64,000 nucleotides of DNA, taken from contig NZ_JAAABN010000012.1 of assembly GCF_011516765.1 (NCBI RefSeq), positions 45,160-109,159 of the forward strand, in the 5' to 3' direction. The notes below the pieces were generated by a model. The model had not been told where the DNA came from. It did no database searches and was given only the letters and a program-made list of their open reading frames with translations. This document shows, one piece after another, positions 26,363 to 35,469 of the stretch; positions within the stretch are counted from its first letter, which is position 1; each line of letters opens with the position of its first letter. This stretch comes from Acetobacter sicerae (GTDB lineage Bacteria > Pseudomonadota > Alphaproteobacteria > Acetobacterales > Acetobacteraceae). The position numbers were made by a program, and so were the translations under genes.

Positions 26363-26671
26363 AAAATACTTTCGAAGTCAGTGCGTACGGTCCTTCTGGA
26401 CTATTTTTACACCTTATCCCCGGAGAACATGGCTCTCCGGGGTATATTTCATTCAGGTCCGCTGAAAGCTCTTTGAGCTTATGGTCTCCTCATCCTCGGG
26501 GGCTGCCGAAACGATCTCCCATGTTCAGAATGGACAGACATGGACCCAAGATTATAAAGAGAATTCTCAGTAAACAGGGTCCAATCACATGAAGGCCGTC
26601 GTTACACGGGTATTTTTCCTTCGCCTGCTTCCAATCTGCAAATTCTGTTACATATTGGGTCATCACGAAGC
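26363..26671. other. 309-base gap with hairpin terminator at 26418-26442
   Basis: CCCCGGAGA (26418-26426) pairs with TCTCCGGGG (26434-26442) around a seven-base loop, followed by TATATTTC; this probably ends the dioxygenase transcript. The rest of the gap is AT-richer. A 30-codon open frame at 26481-26573 has no ribosome site and was not called. Confidence 0.6.
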
Positions 26672-27478
26672 ATGACAAAAGATAGTCGTCTGGCAGACCC
26701 ATTTGAAACCAATATTCAGAATCCACGATGCAGAAGAAAGACCTGGGGTGTTCTGATTGTGGCGCTGGTTTTGGCCGGTGGCGTTCTTGTGCTGTGGCCA
26801 CAGGAAAAACCAAGGTCGCAGACCTACATCGTGGGCGGATACTGCTATTCTGTTCCTCCGGGTTACGCCGTTACGTATACCGGCTGGACAGAGCAACAGC
26901 ACGGTTCCATGTTGATGCTTTTGGCCAGATTGCCTGATCTCATTCCAAATGCGTATAAATTGTACCATCCGGATCGGGATGGAAGTAATCCATTTTTTGA
27001 TAAAGGGTCAGTAGATATGATATTATCTTCGAATGAGGTCGATAATGTTTCTGGGCAGGCTTTGAAGGACAGAATGCTGACGCCTAATCCTTATTATGTA
27101 AAATTAAAAGAGCATTACAAGGATTTTGATATTTATAAATGGCATTCCAACTGGATCTACGTTCGAGGATCTGGAATGAATACAAAGGCCCTTTATTGTG
27201 ATGGTATTCGCAAACAGCCTGACTGGAACAGAACTGACAGAACGCAGGGCCGATACGGAACCTGCAACACCGTTTTCCCGTTATTTGAAAAAGATCATGA
27301 TCAGTATGTCTATGATCACGCCATCAAACTGACGTTTGGCGGCTCGCATCTTCAGGACATTGACGACATCGAAAAACAGGTTCGTGCTCTGGTGCTGTCA
27401 TGGCAGAGCGGACGCGTGACGGACGGGCACTGCCCGGAAGCATCCAGTCGGAAGGAGCATGAAAATAAGTTTTTCTGA
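26672..27478 (+). CDS. Hypothetical membrane-anchored protein
   Basis: A 268-residue protein I do not recognise. One membrane helix near residues 25-43 (VLIVALVLAGGVLVLW) follows a short basic N-terminus, so most of the chain should face the periplasm. The outer part has two cysteines in the C-terminal half (ALYCDGI, GTCNTVF) that could form a disulfide, and a final LTFGGSHLQDIDDIEKQV segment. Base composition is visibly lower in GC than the neighbours, with AT-rich codons, suggesting transfer. It is flanked downstream by a decayed transposase. A type VI secretion immunity-like or stress lipoprotein-like role is conceivable, but nothing supports one. Confidence 0.7.
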   Translation: MTKDSRLADPFETNIQNPRCRRKTWGVLIVALVLAGGVLVLWPQEKPRSQTYIVGGYCYSVPPGYAVTYTGWTEQQHGSMLMLLARLPDLIPNAYKLYHPDRDGSNPFFDKGSVDMILSSNEVDNVSGQALKDRMLTPNPYYVKLKEHYKDFDIYKWHSNWIYVRGSGMNTKALYCDGIRKQPDWNRTDRTQGRYGTCNTVFPLFEKDHDQYVYDHAIKLTFGGSHLQDIDDIEKQVRALVLSWQSGRVTDGHCPEASSRKEHENKFF

Positions 27479-27599
27479 TCGTTTACTGAAGGGACATTGT
27501 CTCCTTTAGATGATCTCCAGAATCGTCGGCTCAGAGAGAGTTATAAAATCCTTTGTTTTTTTACCACCCTATGAATCCGTTTTTTCTTGTCTTGGGGCT

Positions 27600-27888
27600 T
27601 ATAGCTGGAACATGCTGGTCGGCAGCGAGGCAGATGACCGAGGAGAAGGCGGGTCAGTCGTCTGTCATGGCGCGTTGTTCTACATCGCCAGTCCTTGAGA
27701 CGTCCGAACATGATTTCGATGTGATTGTAGAGCGTTTTGCGTAGGCATACTGCCGAAATGCGTCACGCCAGCGCAGACCATTCCGATTAACAAGGATAGT
27801 GCCGCTCAGCACGCAGGGTCATCAGCACGCGGTCGACCGTGGCTTTTTGGAAAAGGGCCGCAGACAGAGCCATCTGTTCGTCCGTCAT
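27600..27888 (-). pseudogene. Internally deleted IS5-family (IS1031-like) transposase remnant
   Basis: On the minus strand, translation from about 27888 gives MTDEQMALSAAL and then, in another frame, NRNGLRWRDAFRQY, the N-terminal motifs of IS5/IS1031-type transposases. It passes directly into KTLYNHIEIMFGRLKDWR followed by TTRHDRR, which is the C-terminal end with the last catalytic Glu region, and then decays. The middle of the protein, with the first catalytic Asp residues, is missing and at least two frameshifts are present. No terminal inverted repeats were found. IS1031 was described in cellulose-forming acetic acid bacteria, fitting the host guess. Confidence 0.75.
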
Positions 27889-28136
27889 TACAGGTCGCTC
27901 ATCCCCAGTCTTCTCATTGAGCCTGAATCAGATTGTCACCAGAAAATAAACGCGCCTGCCCCTGAAGGAGCGGGTGTGTAGTAATCATTTATCGTTTTTA
28001 CTTCTATCGCTTCGGTAAGTGCGGGAATTGTCTGACGTGCTTGTGATAAAGATAATGAAGATGTGAGAACACAAATTTATTATTCAACATAACGGTGCCG
28101 TTACTGGTCATATCTCTCGGAATTTTACAGGATTTA

Positions 28137-28157
28137 CTCAATCCTCAATCCTCAATC
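28137..28157. repeat. Three tandem CTCAATC heptamers
   Basis: Exact heptamers at 28137-28143, 28144-28150 and 28151-28157 stand immediately before the ribosome site of the small secreted protein. A 14-bp dyad (TAACGG, TG, CCGTTA) lies at 28090-28103. Either could affect expression of that gene. Confidence 0.75.
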
Positions 28158-28174
28158 AAATCCGGAGAGATGTT

Positions 28175-28480
28175 ATGAAGCGTTATCTCACCGCTCTATG
28201 TGTCATGACCTGCATGACGGGTGCAGCTTTTGCCGACAGCCAGACCACACGTTCCGATCGGCAGCGCACTGTCATTCAGCATGTCTCAAACCAGCAGAGC
28301 GATGCTTCCCGGAATGTTGTGCAGGCCAGTAACAACCAGTCATGCGTGAAAGTCTGGGTGAATCAGCAGACCCATGTCTATCACATGCCGGGCAGCTTCT
28401 GGTACGGCGCAACCCCGAACGGACGCTATATGTGCGTGCAGCAGGCTGTTGCGGGCGGCAATACACGGGCATTTTTCTGA
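28175..28480 (+). CDS. Small secreted protein of unknown function
   Basis: A 101-residue protein with a clear signal peptide (about 1-20, cleaved after GAAFA) and a CCGGAGAG ribosome site. The mature chain starts with a polar Ser/Gln/Asn-rich stretch of about 35 residues, then a compact module with VYHMPGSFWYGATPNGRYM. That pattern (YHxxGSxxYGxTxxGxYM, often followed by an Ala) recurs in many short exported bacterial proteins of unknown role. Two Cys residues flank the module (SCVKVW and YMCVQQ) and may form a disulfide. It stands alone, beyond the transposase remnant. Confidence 0.75.
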   Translation: MKRYLTALCVMTCMTGAAFADSQTTRSDRQRTVIQHVSNQQSDASRNVVQASNNQSCVKVWVNQQTHVYHMPGSFWYGATPNGRYMCVQQAVAGGNTRAFF

Positions 28481-28711
28481 ACAGCACGTCCGGAACCCCG
28501 GGATGTCATTCCTTTCTTCAGTGCGCCTCACGCGAGCGTGAAACTGGAAAGCTCTGTTCATACGCCACTGGTATGACGCCTATCGCAAATGTGAGTGAAA
28601 AAGCTCTGTTCGACCGTTGGGCGTCATCGTTATGGGTGTTAGGGCAAAAGTCTCTTCACTGCCGGAAATACGGCGGAAATTGTGACGATTATCGAAGGAA
28701 ATGCACGTCCT

Positions 28712-29932
28712 ATGGCGAAAATAAAGGTCAAGAATCCGGTCGTAGAACTCGATGGCGACGAGATGACACGCATCATCTGGCACTTCATCAAGGAGCGCCT
28801 GATTCTGCCTTATCTCGACATTGACCTGAAATATTACGATCTCGGGATCGAAAATCGCGACAAGACCGATGACAAGGTCACGGTTGAGGCTGCTGAGGCC
28901 ATCAAGAAGTATCGCGTGGGCGTCAAATGCGCGACCATCACACCGGATGAGGCGCGTGTCGAAGAGTTCGGTCTCAAGAAGATGTGGCGTTCGCCGAATG
29001 GCACGATCCGCAACATCCTTGACGGCACCATCTTCCGCGAGCCGATCATCTGCTCGAACGTGCCGCGTCTGGTGCCGCACTGGAGCAAGCCGATCGTCAT
29101 CGGACGTCATGCTTACGGCGACATCTACCGCGCCGCCGAGACGAAGATCCCCGGTCCCGGCAAGGTGACGCTGAACTATGTGCCCGCCGATGGCGGCGAG
29201 CCGCTTGAGCTTGAAGTGCATGACTTCAAGGGGCCGGGCGTGGCGCTGGGCATGCATAATACCCGCGCTTCGATCGAAGGCTTTGCCCGTGCGTCGCTAA
29301 GCTATGGCCGTGACCGCAAGTTCCCAGTCTATCTGTCGACCAAGAATACGATCCTCAAGGCCTATGACGGCATGTTCAAGGACGTGTTTCAGGAGATCTA
29401 CGACAAGGAATTCAAGGCCGATTTCGAGAAACTGGGCATCACCTACGAACACCGCCTGATCGACGATATGGTTGCGTCCGCCCTGAAGTGGGAAGGCGGC
29501 TATGTCTGGGCCTGTAAAAACTATGACGGCGACGTGGAAAGCGACATCGTGGCGCAGGGATTCGGCAGCCTCGGCCTGATGACGTCCGTTCTGCTCGATC
29601 CGACCGGCACCATCGTTGAGTCGGAAGCAGCGCACGGCACGGTGACACGTCATTACCGTGAGCATCAGAAGGGCCGTCCGACGAGCACGAATCCGATTGC
29701 GTCGATCTATGCGTGGACACGCGGGCTCGCCTATCGCGGCCGGTTCGATGAAACGCCGGATGTGGTGGCGTTCGCCGAGACCCTTGAGCGCGTCTGCGTC
29801 GAGGCTGTTGAAGCGGGTGAAATGACCAAGGATCTGGCGCTGCTGGTGGGAAAAGGCACGAAATGGCTCGATACGCAGCCGTTCCTCGATGCAATCGACA
29901 CCCGTCTGCAGAAGGCTCTGAAAGCTGCGTAA
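28712..29932 (+). CDS. icd: NADP-dependent isocitrate dehydrogenase (eukaryote-like type)
   Basis: A 406-residue enzyme converting isocitrate to 2-oxoglutarate, CO2 and NADPH. The start at 28712 gives the normal N-terminus [20 protein letters not shown]; an ATG ten codons upstream is in frame but lies before the GAAGGAA ribosome site. Type markers are [19 protein letters not shown], the [16 protein letters not shown] region, [20 protein letters not shown] and [17 protein letters not shown]. This matches the homodimeric type II enzymes of alphaproteobacteria and eukaryotes, not the E. coli type. A strong terminator lies 25 bases past the stop. Confidence 0.97.
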   Translation: MAKIKVKNPVVELDGDEMTRIIWHFIKERLILPYLDIDLKYYDLGIENRDKTDDKVTVEAAEAIKKYRVGVKCATITPDEARVEEFGLKKMWRSPNGTIRNILDGTIFREPIICSNVPRLVPHWSKPIVIGRHAYGDIYRAAETKIPGPGKVTLNYVPADGGEPLELEVHDFKGPGVALGMHNTRASIEGFARASLSYGRDRKFPVYLSTKNTILKAYDGMFKDVFQEIYDKEFKADFEKLGITYEHRLIDDMVASALKWEGGYVWACKNYDGDVESDIVAQGFGSLGLMTSVLLDPTGTIVESEAAHGTVTRHYREHQKGRPTSTNPIASIYAWTRGLAYRGRFDETPDVVAFAETLERVCVEAVEAGEMTKDLALLVGKGTKWLDTQPFLDAIDTRLQKALKAA

Positions 29933-29956
29933 TCCGCTGCTAACGGTTGGTTAGGA

Positions 29957-29996
29957 AAAACGCCGCATTCTGCTGGGATGCGGCGTTTTCTTTTTC
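29957..29996 (+). terminator. Terminator of icd overlapping the next start codon
   Basis: AAAACGCCGCAT (29957-29968) and ATGCGGCGTTTT (29978-29989) form a perfect 12-bp stem with a nine-base loop, followed by CTTTTTCTT. The ATG that begins the right arm is also the predicted start codon of the lytic transglycosylase. Confidence 0.9.
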
Positions 29997-31030
29997 TTGC
30001 TTTTGGGTGTGTATCAGGACCGGTTTCGGGGGCATGGGCTGAGACCCCGCTTCCGGCCACGTCATGGGCAGCGCATCCGCCTCTTGCGCAGGGGAGCGCC
30101 AACGCCCAGCCGTTCTGGTCGGCTGCACGGTCACCGTCGCCGTTTGCCGTGTCAGGCGCAGGCTCGGCGCCAGCCGGTGCGAGCACCCCGGACAGGGCGG
30201 CGCTGATGACGGGAGCCCAGCCCCAGATCCAGACCCAGTCTGCGGGAAATATTGCGCCCGGAGATGCGCGTCTGTGCACAAACGCCATCCTGATGGCGGA
30301 GCGCAGCACCCGTATTCCCGACCAGTTTCTTGTCGCCATGGCGCGTGTCGAGAGTGGACGACATATCAATGGTGAGCTTGTGCCCTGGCCTTGGACAGTT
30401 AATGCGCAGGGCAAGGGCTATGTCTATGACAACAAGCGTCAGGCGATAGAGGCGGTTCGCGCTTTTCAGGCGCAGGGCATCCGTTCGATTGACGTGGGCT
30501 GCATGCAGGTGAATCTTCAGCAGCATGCCGATGCTTTTCCGTCACTCGAAGCGGCGTTCGACCCTTCCACAAACGCCATGTTTGCGGCGCGTTTTCTGAC
30601 CGATCTCTTCAGTCGGACAGGAAGCTGGCCCAGAGCCGCAGCGGCCTATCACTCCTTCACACCCAACATCGGTTCAACCTATCAGTGGAAGGTGCTGGAA
30701 TCCTGGGCGATGCCATCGGGTGTGGGATCGTCGCGGCCTTCGACCCCGGTCTCGATGACACCCCATCACGTAGGACCGCTGGCTCCGTCCACACAACCGA
30801 CCACGCCCTATGTGACCAGTCGGGGAGCTGCCGCCACCATGGCTTCCATGGGAGGAGGTGGTGGAAATGTAACTGCCCCTGTTGCTGCTGGTCCGTCAGG
30901 AGGGAATGCCGCTCCAGTATCCCGTCCAGCGTTTCTCGGTGGGGAAGGGGGAGGGCGTTCGCTGGCAGCCTATCGTGCGAACCCCGTGCATATGGTGCGT
31001 CAGGCCATGATCCTGCCACCAAGGTTCTGA
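29978..31030 (+). CDS. Lytic transglycosylase SLT-domain protein
   Basis: A 350-residue exported cell-wall enzyme. A signal peptide (about 1-21, FLFLAFGCVSGPVSGAWA) is followed by an Ala/Pro/Ser-rich linker to about residue 95, then a transglycosylase domain (about 100-245). The catalytic Glu is in VAMARVESGRH, with the family GCMQVNLQQHADAF and AARFLTDLFSRTGSWPRAAAAYHS segments. The C-terminal 105 residues are low-complexity Gly/Pro/Thr-rich. It should cut the MurNAc-GlcNAc bond in peptidoglycan. No secretion-system genes are nearby. Its start codon lies in the right arm of the icd terminator. Confidence 0.87.
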   Translation: MRRFLFLAFGCVSGPVSGAWAETPLPATSWAAHPPLAQGSANAQPFWSAARSPSPFAVSGAGSAPAGASTPDRAALMTGAQPQIQTQSAGNIAPGDARLCTNAILMAERSTRIPDQFLVAMARVESGRHINGELVPWPWTVNAQGKGYVYDNKRQAIEAVRAFQAQGIRSIDVGCMQVNLQQHADAFPSLEAAFDPSTNAMFAARFLTDLFSRTGSWPRAAAAYHSFTPNIGSTYQWKVLESWAMPSGVGSSRPSTPVSMTPHHVGPLAPSTQPTTPYVTSRGAAATMASMGGGGGNVTAPVAAGPSGGNAAPVSRPAFLGGEGGGRSLAAYRANPVHMVRQAMILPPRF

Positions 31031-31200
31031 GCTGCCACAAGAAAGATAACTCATCCGTAAGGAAGTTTTTCTTTCTTTGAGGCGACCATCACGTTCATTC
31101 TGCGTTAGGCATCAGAAGGCGGAAAAGCGGCCCTTCTGCAAGAGCTGATACATTTTTCCTTTGCTGCTGTCCTGCCAGACACAGAATGGAGTATGTTTTC

Positions 31201-33432
31201 ATGGATGCCCAGCCTACTGGTTCTGCCGATCATACTGATACTTCTGTCGATGAACAGCTCCATACCGGCCTCATTTCCGATGATCTGAGTTCGATGGCCA
31301 GTGCGATCCTGTCGAACCGACGTCTGCATTGTCTGAAAAATGATGATCTTTTCGGCGTTTTTGATCAGACCGGAGACATACTCTGGGGACAGGACATTGC
31401 CGATGGGCTGTACTACCGTGACACACGCTATCTGTCCGGACTGACATTCCGTCTGGAAGACCAGAGGCCCATCCTCCTCTCGTCTGTTGTTCGCGAAAAC
31501 AACATTATGATGTCAGTCAATTTGACGAATGAAAATTTGTCGCTGCGCGACGGGACCCGTCTTGCGCATGATCTGCTTCATGTGCTGCGGTCGCGCTTTC
31601 TGTGGAATGGCGCGTGTTACGAGCGGATCGAAATACGTAATTTCGATATAATCCCTCATGAAATCGTCTGTGATATGCGGTTTTTTGCCGATTTCGCCGA
31701 TCTTTTCGAAGCGAGAGGCATGAAACGCGCCAGACGGGGCGAAACCCTTGAACCCGTAATAGAAAACGACACGGTCACACTGTCCTACAAGGGGCTGGAT
31801 GACCGCACGCGGACAACGCGTTTACGGTTCTGCCCTCAGCCGAAAACATTGTCGACAGACCGGGCGACGTTCGGCTTTTCCATCGAACCTGGGCAAAAGG
31901 TTCTTATTCATCTTGAGGTTCAGTGTGATCCTTCGGAAAGGCAGCAGAGCACCGAGATTCCGGCGCGGACCTTTCTCTTTGCTGCCGTGGCCGCACGACG
32001 TGCGCTCAGAAACGCGTCTTCCCGGGCTTCCGCCATTGCGACGTCGAATGAAGCGTTCAATGAAGCGATCCGACGGTCGATCTGCGATATCTACATGCTG
32101 CTGACGGAGAAAAAGACCGGCCCTTATCCTTACGCCGGTATCCCTTGGTACAGCACGGTTTTCGGACGGGACGCTCTGATCACGGCGCTGCAGACCTTGT
32201 GGCTCGATCCGCTGATCGCAAAGGGGGTTCTCCAGTATCTTGCCGTCAATCAGGCTGATCGTGAAGATCCTCTCGCCGATGCGGAACCGGGCAAAATTCT
32301 GCATGAAGTGCGGTTGTGTGAAATGGCCGAACTCAGGGAAGTGCCTTTCAGGCGCTACTACGGTTCGATTGATTCCACGCCGCTGTTTGTCATGCTGGCT
32401 GGCGCCTATCTCGACCGGACGGGGGATGTCGGAACGCTCAGCCACCTTTGGCCACATATTACGCGGGCCATTGACTGGATCGAGCGGTTTGGCGACCGCG
32501 ATGGTGACGGTTTTGTGGAATACGGCCGTAAGAACAAGGACGGACTTGCCAATCAGGGATGGAAAGACAGTCACGACAGTATTTTCCACGCTGACGGTAC
32601 TCTGGCCGAAGGACCGATCGCGCTGTGTGAAGTGCAGGCATACGTTTATGCGGCGAGACGCGCTGCGGCTGTTATTGGACGCAGACTTGGCCAAACCGCT
32701 TATGCGGCCCATCAGGATACGAGAGCGGATGCTCTGAGGGTCTCGTTCAACCTGAAGTTCTGGAACGATGATATCGGAACGTACGTCATTGCTTTGGATG
32801 GAAAAAAGAAGCAATGCGTCGTGCGGTCTTCAAACGCGGGCCATGTGTTGCTGACCGACATGGTGCCGGGCGAACGGCTTGATAAGGTCGTGCGTAACCT
32901 GATGGATCGGAAATCATTCTCGGGGTGGGGAATCCGGACCATTCCGGAAGGAGAGGCCCGATACAATCCTATGGCCTATCATAATGGTTCCGTATGGCCG
33001 CATGACAACGCCCTGATCGCCATGGGGTTTGTGAAGCATGGTTTGAGGAAGGAAGCGGCTCTTATATTCAGCGGATTGAGCGACGCCGCGCTTCACACGG
33101 ACCTTCGTCGTTTGCCAGAGCTTTTCTGCGGATTTACACGCAGTCAGGCTGAAGGACCTGTTCGCTATCCTGTGGCCTGCTCACCTCAGGCGTGGGCGGC
33201 GGCAACTCTTCCGGCGCTGGTGCAGGCCGTCATGGGTCTACGTTATGATCCGGACAATGTCGCGGTTGAATTCGTCCGCCCCGTTTTGCCGGAGGCCATT
33301 CATTCCCTCAAGCTGTTCAATCTTGCCGTAGGAGGGGAGTGGCTGACGGTGAGGATTGTACGGGCTGGTGACGAGGTTGCGATCAATGTCGTCGAACGCT
33401 CTGCTTCAATCCAGATGAAGATCATCAATTAG
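31201..33432 (+). CDS. Amylo-alpha-1,6-glucosidase (glycogen-debranching-like, GH63/GDE fold)
   Basis: A 743-residue cytoplasmic protein. The start at 31201 is favoured by GGAG nine bases before it over an ATG at 31186. Residues about 35-240 form the N-terminal GDE_N_bis domain (FDQTGDILWGQDIADGLYYRDTR-type opening, seen here from VFDQTGDI on). About 290-700 form an (alpha/alpha)6 barrel with YAGIPWYSTVFGRDALI, RYYGSIDSTPLFV, FVEYGRKNKDGLANQGWKDS and YHNGSVWPHDNALIA, which include the acidic catalytic positions. Such enzymes are linked to trimming alpha-glucans or to trehalose/osmolyte metabolism. A hairpin follows its stop. Confidence 0.88.
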   Translation: MDAQPTGSADHTDTSVDEQLHTGLISDDLSSMASAILSNRRLHCLKNDDLFGVFDQTGDILWGQDIADGLYYRDTRYLSGLTFRLEDQRPILLSSVVRENNIMMSVNLTNENLSLRDGTRLAHDLLHVLRSRFLWNGACYERIEIRNFDIIPHEIVCDMRFFADFADLFEARGMKRARRGETLEPVIENDTVTLSYKGLDDRTRTTRLRFCPQPKTLSTDRATFGFSIEPGQKVLIHLEVQCDPSERQQSTEIPARTFLFAAVAARRALRNASSRASAIATSNEAFNEAIRRSICDIYMLLTEKKTGPYPYAGIPWYSTVFGRDALITALQTLWLDPLIAKGVLQYLAVNQADREDPLADAEPGKILHEVRLCEMAELREVPFRRYYGSIDSTPLFVMLAGAYLDRTGDVGTLSHLWPHITRAIDWIERFGDRDGDGFVEYGRKNKDGLANQGWKDSHDSIFHADGTLAEGPIALCEVQAYVYAARRAAAVIGRRLGQTAYAAHQDTRADALRVSFNLKFWNDDIGTYVIALDGKKKQCVVRSSNAGHVLLTDMVPGERLDKVVRNLMDRKSFSGWGIRTIPEGEARYNPMAYHNGSVWPHDNALIAMGFVKHGLRKEAALIFSGLSDAALHTDLRRLPELFCGFTRSQAEGPVRYPVACSPQAWAAATLPALVQAVMGLRYDPDNVAVEFVRPVLPEAIHSLKLFNLAVGGEWLTVRIVRAGDEVAINVVERSASIQMKIIN

Positions 33433-33447
33433 TAAAATGACTTAAGA

Positions 33448-33482
33448 CGTCGATCGAAAAACAGACTGTTCTTCGATCGACG
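33448..33482. terminator. Hairpin between convergent genes
   Basis: CGTCGATCGAA (33448-33458) pairs perfectly with TTCGATCGACG (33472-33482). It lies between the plus-strand glucosidase and the minus-strand repeat protein. A T-run is lacking, so it may act as a weak bidirectional terminator or as a 3' stabiliser. Confidence 0.5.
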
Positions 33483-33524
33483 CCTTGTCTGTGACCACCA
33501 GCAGCCTTTTAGCTGTTCAGGTCC

Positions 33525-33875
33525 TTACTGGGCGATGTCGTGTGCGGTCTTCTTCGTCCAGTTAGCCGTGTCATGAGCGGCTTCCTTGGTGCCATTCTTG
33601 GTGGCGTCCCAGCCCTTTTCTCCCGTCTTGCCCGTCCATTTGGCCGCTTTTGTCGCGTCGTTCTTGGTGGCGTCCCAGCCCTTGACGGTTTCTTTCTTGG
33701 TCCACTGAGCAGCATCGGTGGTGCCGTGCTTGACCGAGGACCAGGACTGACGCACGGAGCGGCAAAGGTCACTCTCACAGGGCTTCTCAGGCGCATCTGC
33801 CGCCATTGCAACAGGAGCCAGCGACAGGCCTGCCAGAAGAAGAAGGGCTGATGAGGAGTGGAAGCGGATCGACAT
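33525..33875 (-). CDS. Small exported repeat protein, LEA-like
   Basis: A 116-residue protein; the ATG at 33875 gives a standard signal peptide (to about residue 25, APVAMAA), while a GTG at 33914 would add 13 residues. After CESDLCRS, with two close Cys, the chain is made of near-repeats: WTKKETVKGWDATKND, KWTGKTGEKGWDATKNG, NWTKKTAHDIA. They are Lys/Thr/Asp/Ala-rich and periodic, like late-embryogenesis-abundant (LEA) group 3 proteins, which help in desiccation and acid or ethanol stress. Location should be periplasmic. The role is inferred from composition only. Confidence 0.72.
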   Translation of the reverse strand: MSIRFHSSSALLLLAGLSLAPVAMAADAPEKPCESDLCRSVRQSWSSVKHGTTDAAQWTKKETVKGWDATKNDATKAAKWTGKTGEKGWDATKNGTKEAAHDTANWTKKTAHDIAQ

Positions 33876-33988
33876 TGGAAAACTCACTAAAAAACCAAAA
33901 AGGTAGAGTGTCACTTCGGACAGCTTCCGGCAAGTCCGGCGTTTACACTTCCGGATCAGCCCCTTTTACTGCTTGTCAATTGAAACAG

Positions 33989-34471
33989 TCAGCCTTTTTC
34001 GATCGCGATACGGGCGTCTGTCGCCAGCTGATCCACCCGTTCATTTTCCGGCACACCCGAATGGCCTTTGACCCAGTGCCAGGAAACGTCGTGCGGCTTG
34101 GCGGCGTCGAGCAGGCGTCGCCACAGGTCCATGTTCTTGACCGGGTCACCCGAGGCGTTGCGCCAGTTGCGACGGACCCACCCCGTATGCCAGCGCGTAA
34201 TGCCGTTGCGGACATATTCGCTGTCAGTGTGCAGAGCAATCTTGCATGGCCGTTTCATGGCTTCCAGAGCCTCGGCGGCGGCTGTCAGCTCCATGCGGTT
34301 GTTTGTGGTCTCCGGCTCACCACCAGACAGCTCCCGCTCATGACCCTTGTAGCGCAGCAGCACGCCCCAGCCGCCGGGTCCGGGATTGGGCCTGCACCCG
34401 CCATCTGTCCAGATCATGACGACGGCATCATCATCCTGAACGGTTTCCGGAGCGTCCTGTGTTTCAGACAC
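33989..34471 (-). CDS. rnhA: Ribonuclease HI
   Basis: A 160-residue RNase HI that cuts the RNA strand of RNA-DNA hybrids. The four acidic metal ligands are Asp23 (WTDGGC), Glu61 (NNRMEL), Asp83 (HTDSEYV) and Asp147 (NERVDQLA). Each is exactly 13 above E. coli Asp10, Glu48, Asp70 and Asp134; His137 matches E. coli His124 (KGHSG). Residues 1-15 are an acidic extension. Its start overlaps the thrB stop by eight bases, and it is last in an ispH-thrB-rnhA transcript, an order common in alphaproteobacteria. Confidence 0.96.
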   Translation of the reverse strand: MSETQDAPETVQDDDAVVMIWTDGGCRPNPGPGGWGVLLRYKGHERELSGGEPETTNNRMELTAAAEALEAMKRPCKIALHTDSEYVRNGITRWHTGWVRRNWRNASGDPVKNMDLWRRLLDAAKPHDVSWHWVKGHSGVPENERVDQLATDARIAIEKG

Positions 34472-35456
34472 CGTAAACTCCGCTGTTGTCCGTAGCGAGG
34501 TGGAACCGGAGGCGGTGGATATAATCCATAGGATCCTTGCGTGTGACCATCGCGTCCGGTGGCGTGTTGATCCAGTCGTACAGCCGGGTCAGGGCGAAAC
34601 GCATGGCGGCACCCGCGCAAAGCACAGGCAGGGCATCCCGTTCAGGAGAAGTGAGAGGACGCACGCTTTCATAGCCGGCGATCAGTTGCCGGGCGAACAT
34701 CTCGTTAAATCCGCCATCTTCGCTGAAGCACCATGCGTTCAGGCAGATGGCGACATCGTAGGCGAGGAAATCCGTGCAGGCGAAGTAGAAGTCGATCAGG
34801 CCGGAGACCTTGTGATCGAGAAAGAACACATTGTCGGGAAACAGGTCGGCGTGAATCTGCCCGCGAGGCAGGTCGGCCTGACTGCCGACACCGGGCCATG
34901 CCGGGAGGATTCGATCCAGAGCGAGGTCGAGTTCTTCGAGAAGCTGTTTCGTCCCGTTGGTCTGCCGGTCTGACCGGACGGCATCCTGCAGGAGAGGCCG
35001 CCATGCGTCGGGACCGAGGCTGTTGGCGCGGACTGGCGCGTAGCTGCTCCCGGCGACATGCAGCCGGGCAAGCGCCTCACCAAGCGGACGGCAGTGTTCA
35101 CTGTGAATATGGCGTGGCCAGACACCGGAGAGGAATGTCGTGATCGCGGCAGGTCGACCCGCCAGCGTGCGGAGCGCTTCACCATCCCGACCGCAGACGG
35201 GCAGGGGGCAGGACACGCCCTTGGTCGCCAGATGACGCATGAAGCCCAGAAACCACGGGAGATCGTCCGGATTCACACGCTTTTCGTAAAGCGTAAGAAT
35301 GTAATCGGATTCCTTGCCGTCTTTTTCGGTGCGCAGAAGGAAGTTGCTGTTCTCAACACCTTCCGCGATGCCGCGGAAGGCTGTCAGATGCCCGATATCG
35401 TAACCGACGAGAAACGCGGAAAGCTCCTCGTCGGTAATTTCTGTGTAGACGGCCAT
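34464..35456 (-). CDS. thrB: Homoserine kinase (APH-fold type)
   Basis: A 330-residue homoserine kinase of the aminoglycoside-phosphotransferase fold, the form used in alphaproteobacteria. It phosphorylates homoserine for threonine synthesis. Visible are the N-terminal [29 protein letters not shown], the catalytic loop [14 protein letters not shown] (about 202-215) and the metal-binding [15 protein letters not shown] (about 223-237). It is not related to the GHMP-type ThrB of E. coli. It starts 13 bases after ispH and overlaps rnhA. Confidence 0.95.
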   Translation of the reverse strand: MAVYTEITDEELSAFLVGYDIGHLTAFRGIAEGVENSNFLLRTEKDGKESDYILTLYEKRVNPDDLPWFLGFMRHLATKGVSCPLPVCGRDGEALRTLAGRPAAITTFLSGVWPRHIHSEHCRPLGEALARLHVAGSSYAPVRANSLGPDAWRPLLQDAVRSDRQTNGTKQLLEELDLALDRILPAWPGVGSQADLPRGQIHADLFPDNVFFLDHKVSGLIDFYFACTDFLAYDVAICLNAWCFSEDGGFNEMFARQLIAGYESVRPLTSPERDALPVLCAGAAMRFALTRLYDWINTPPDAMVTRKDPMDYIHRLRFHLATDNSGVYGV

Positions 35457-35469
35457 GAGTCTCTTTGCG

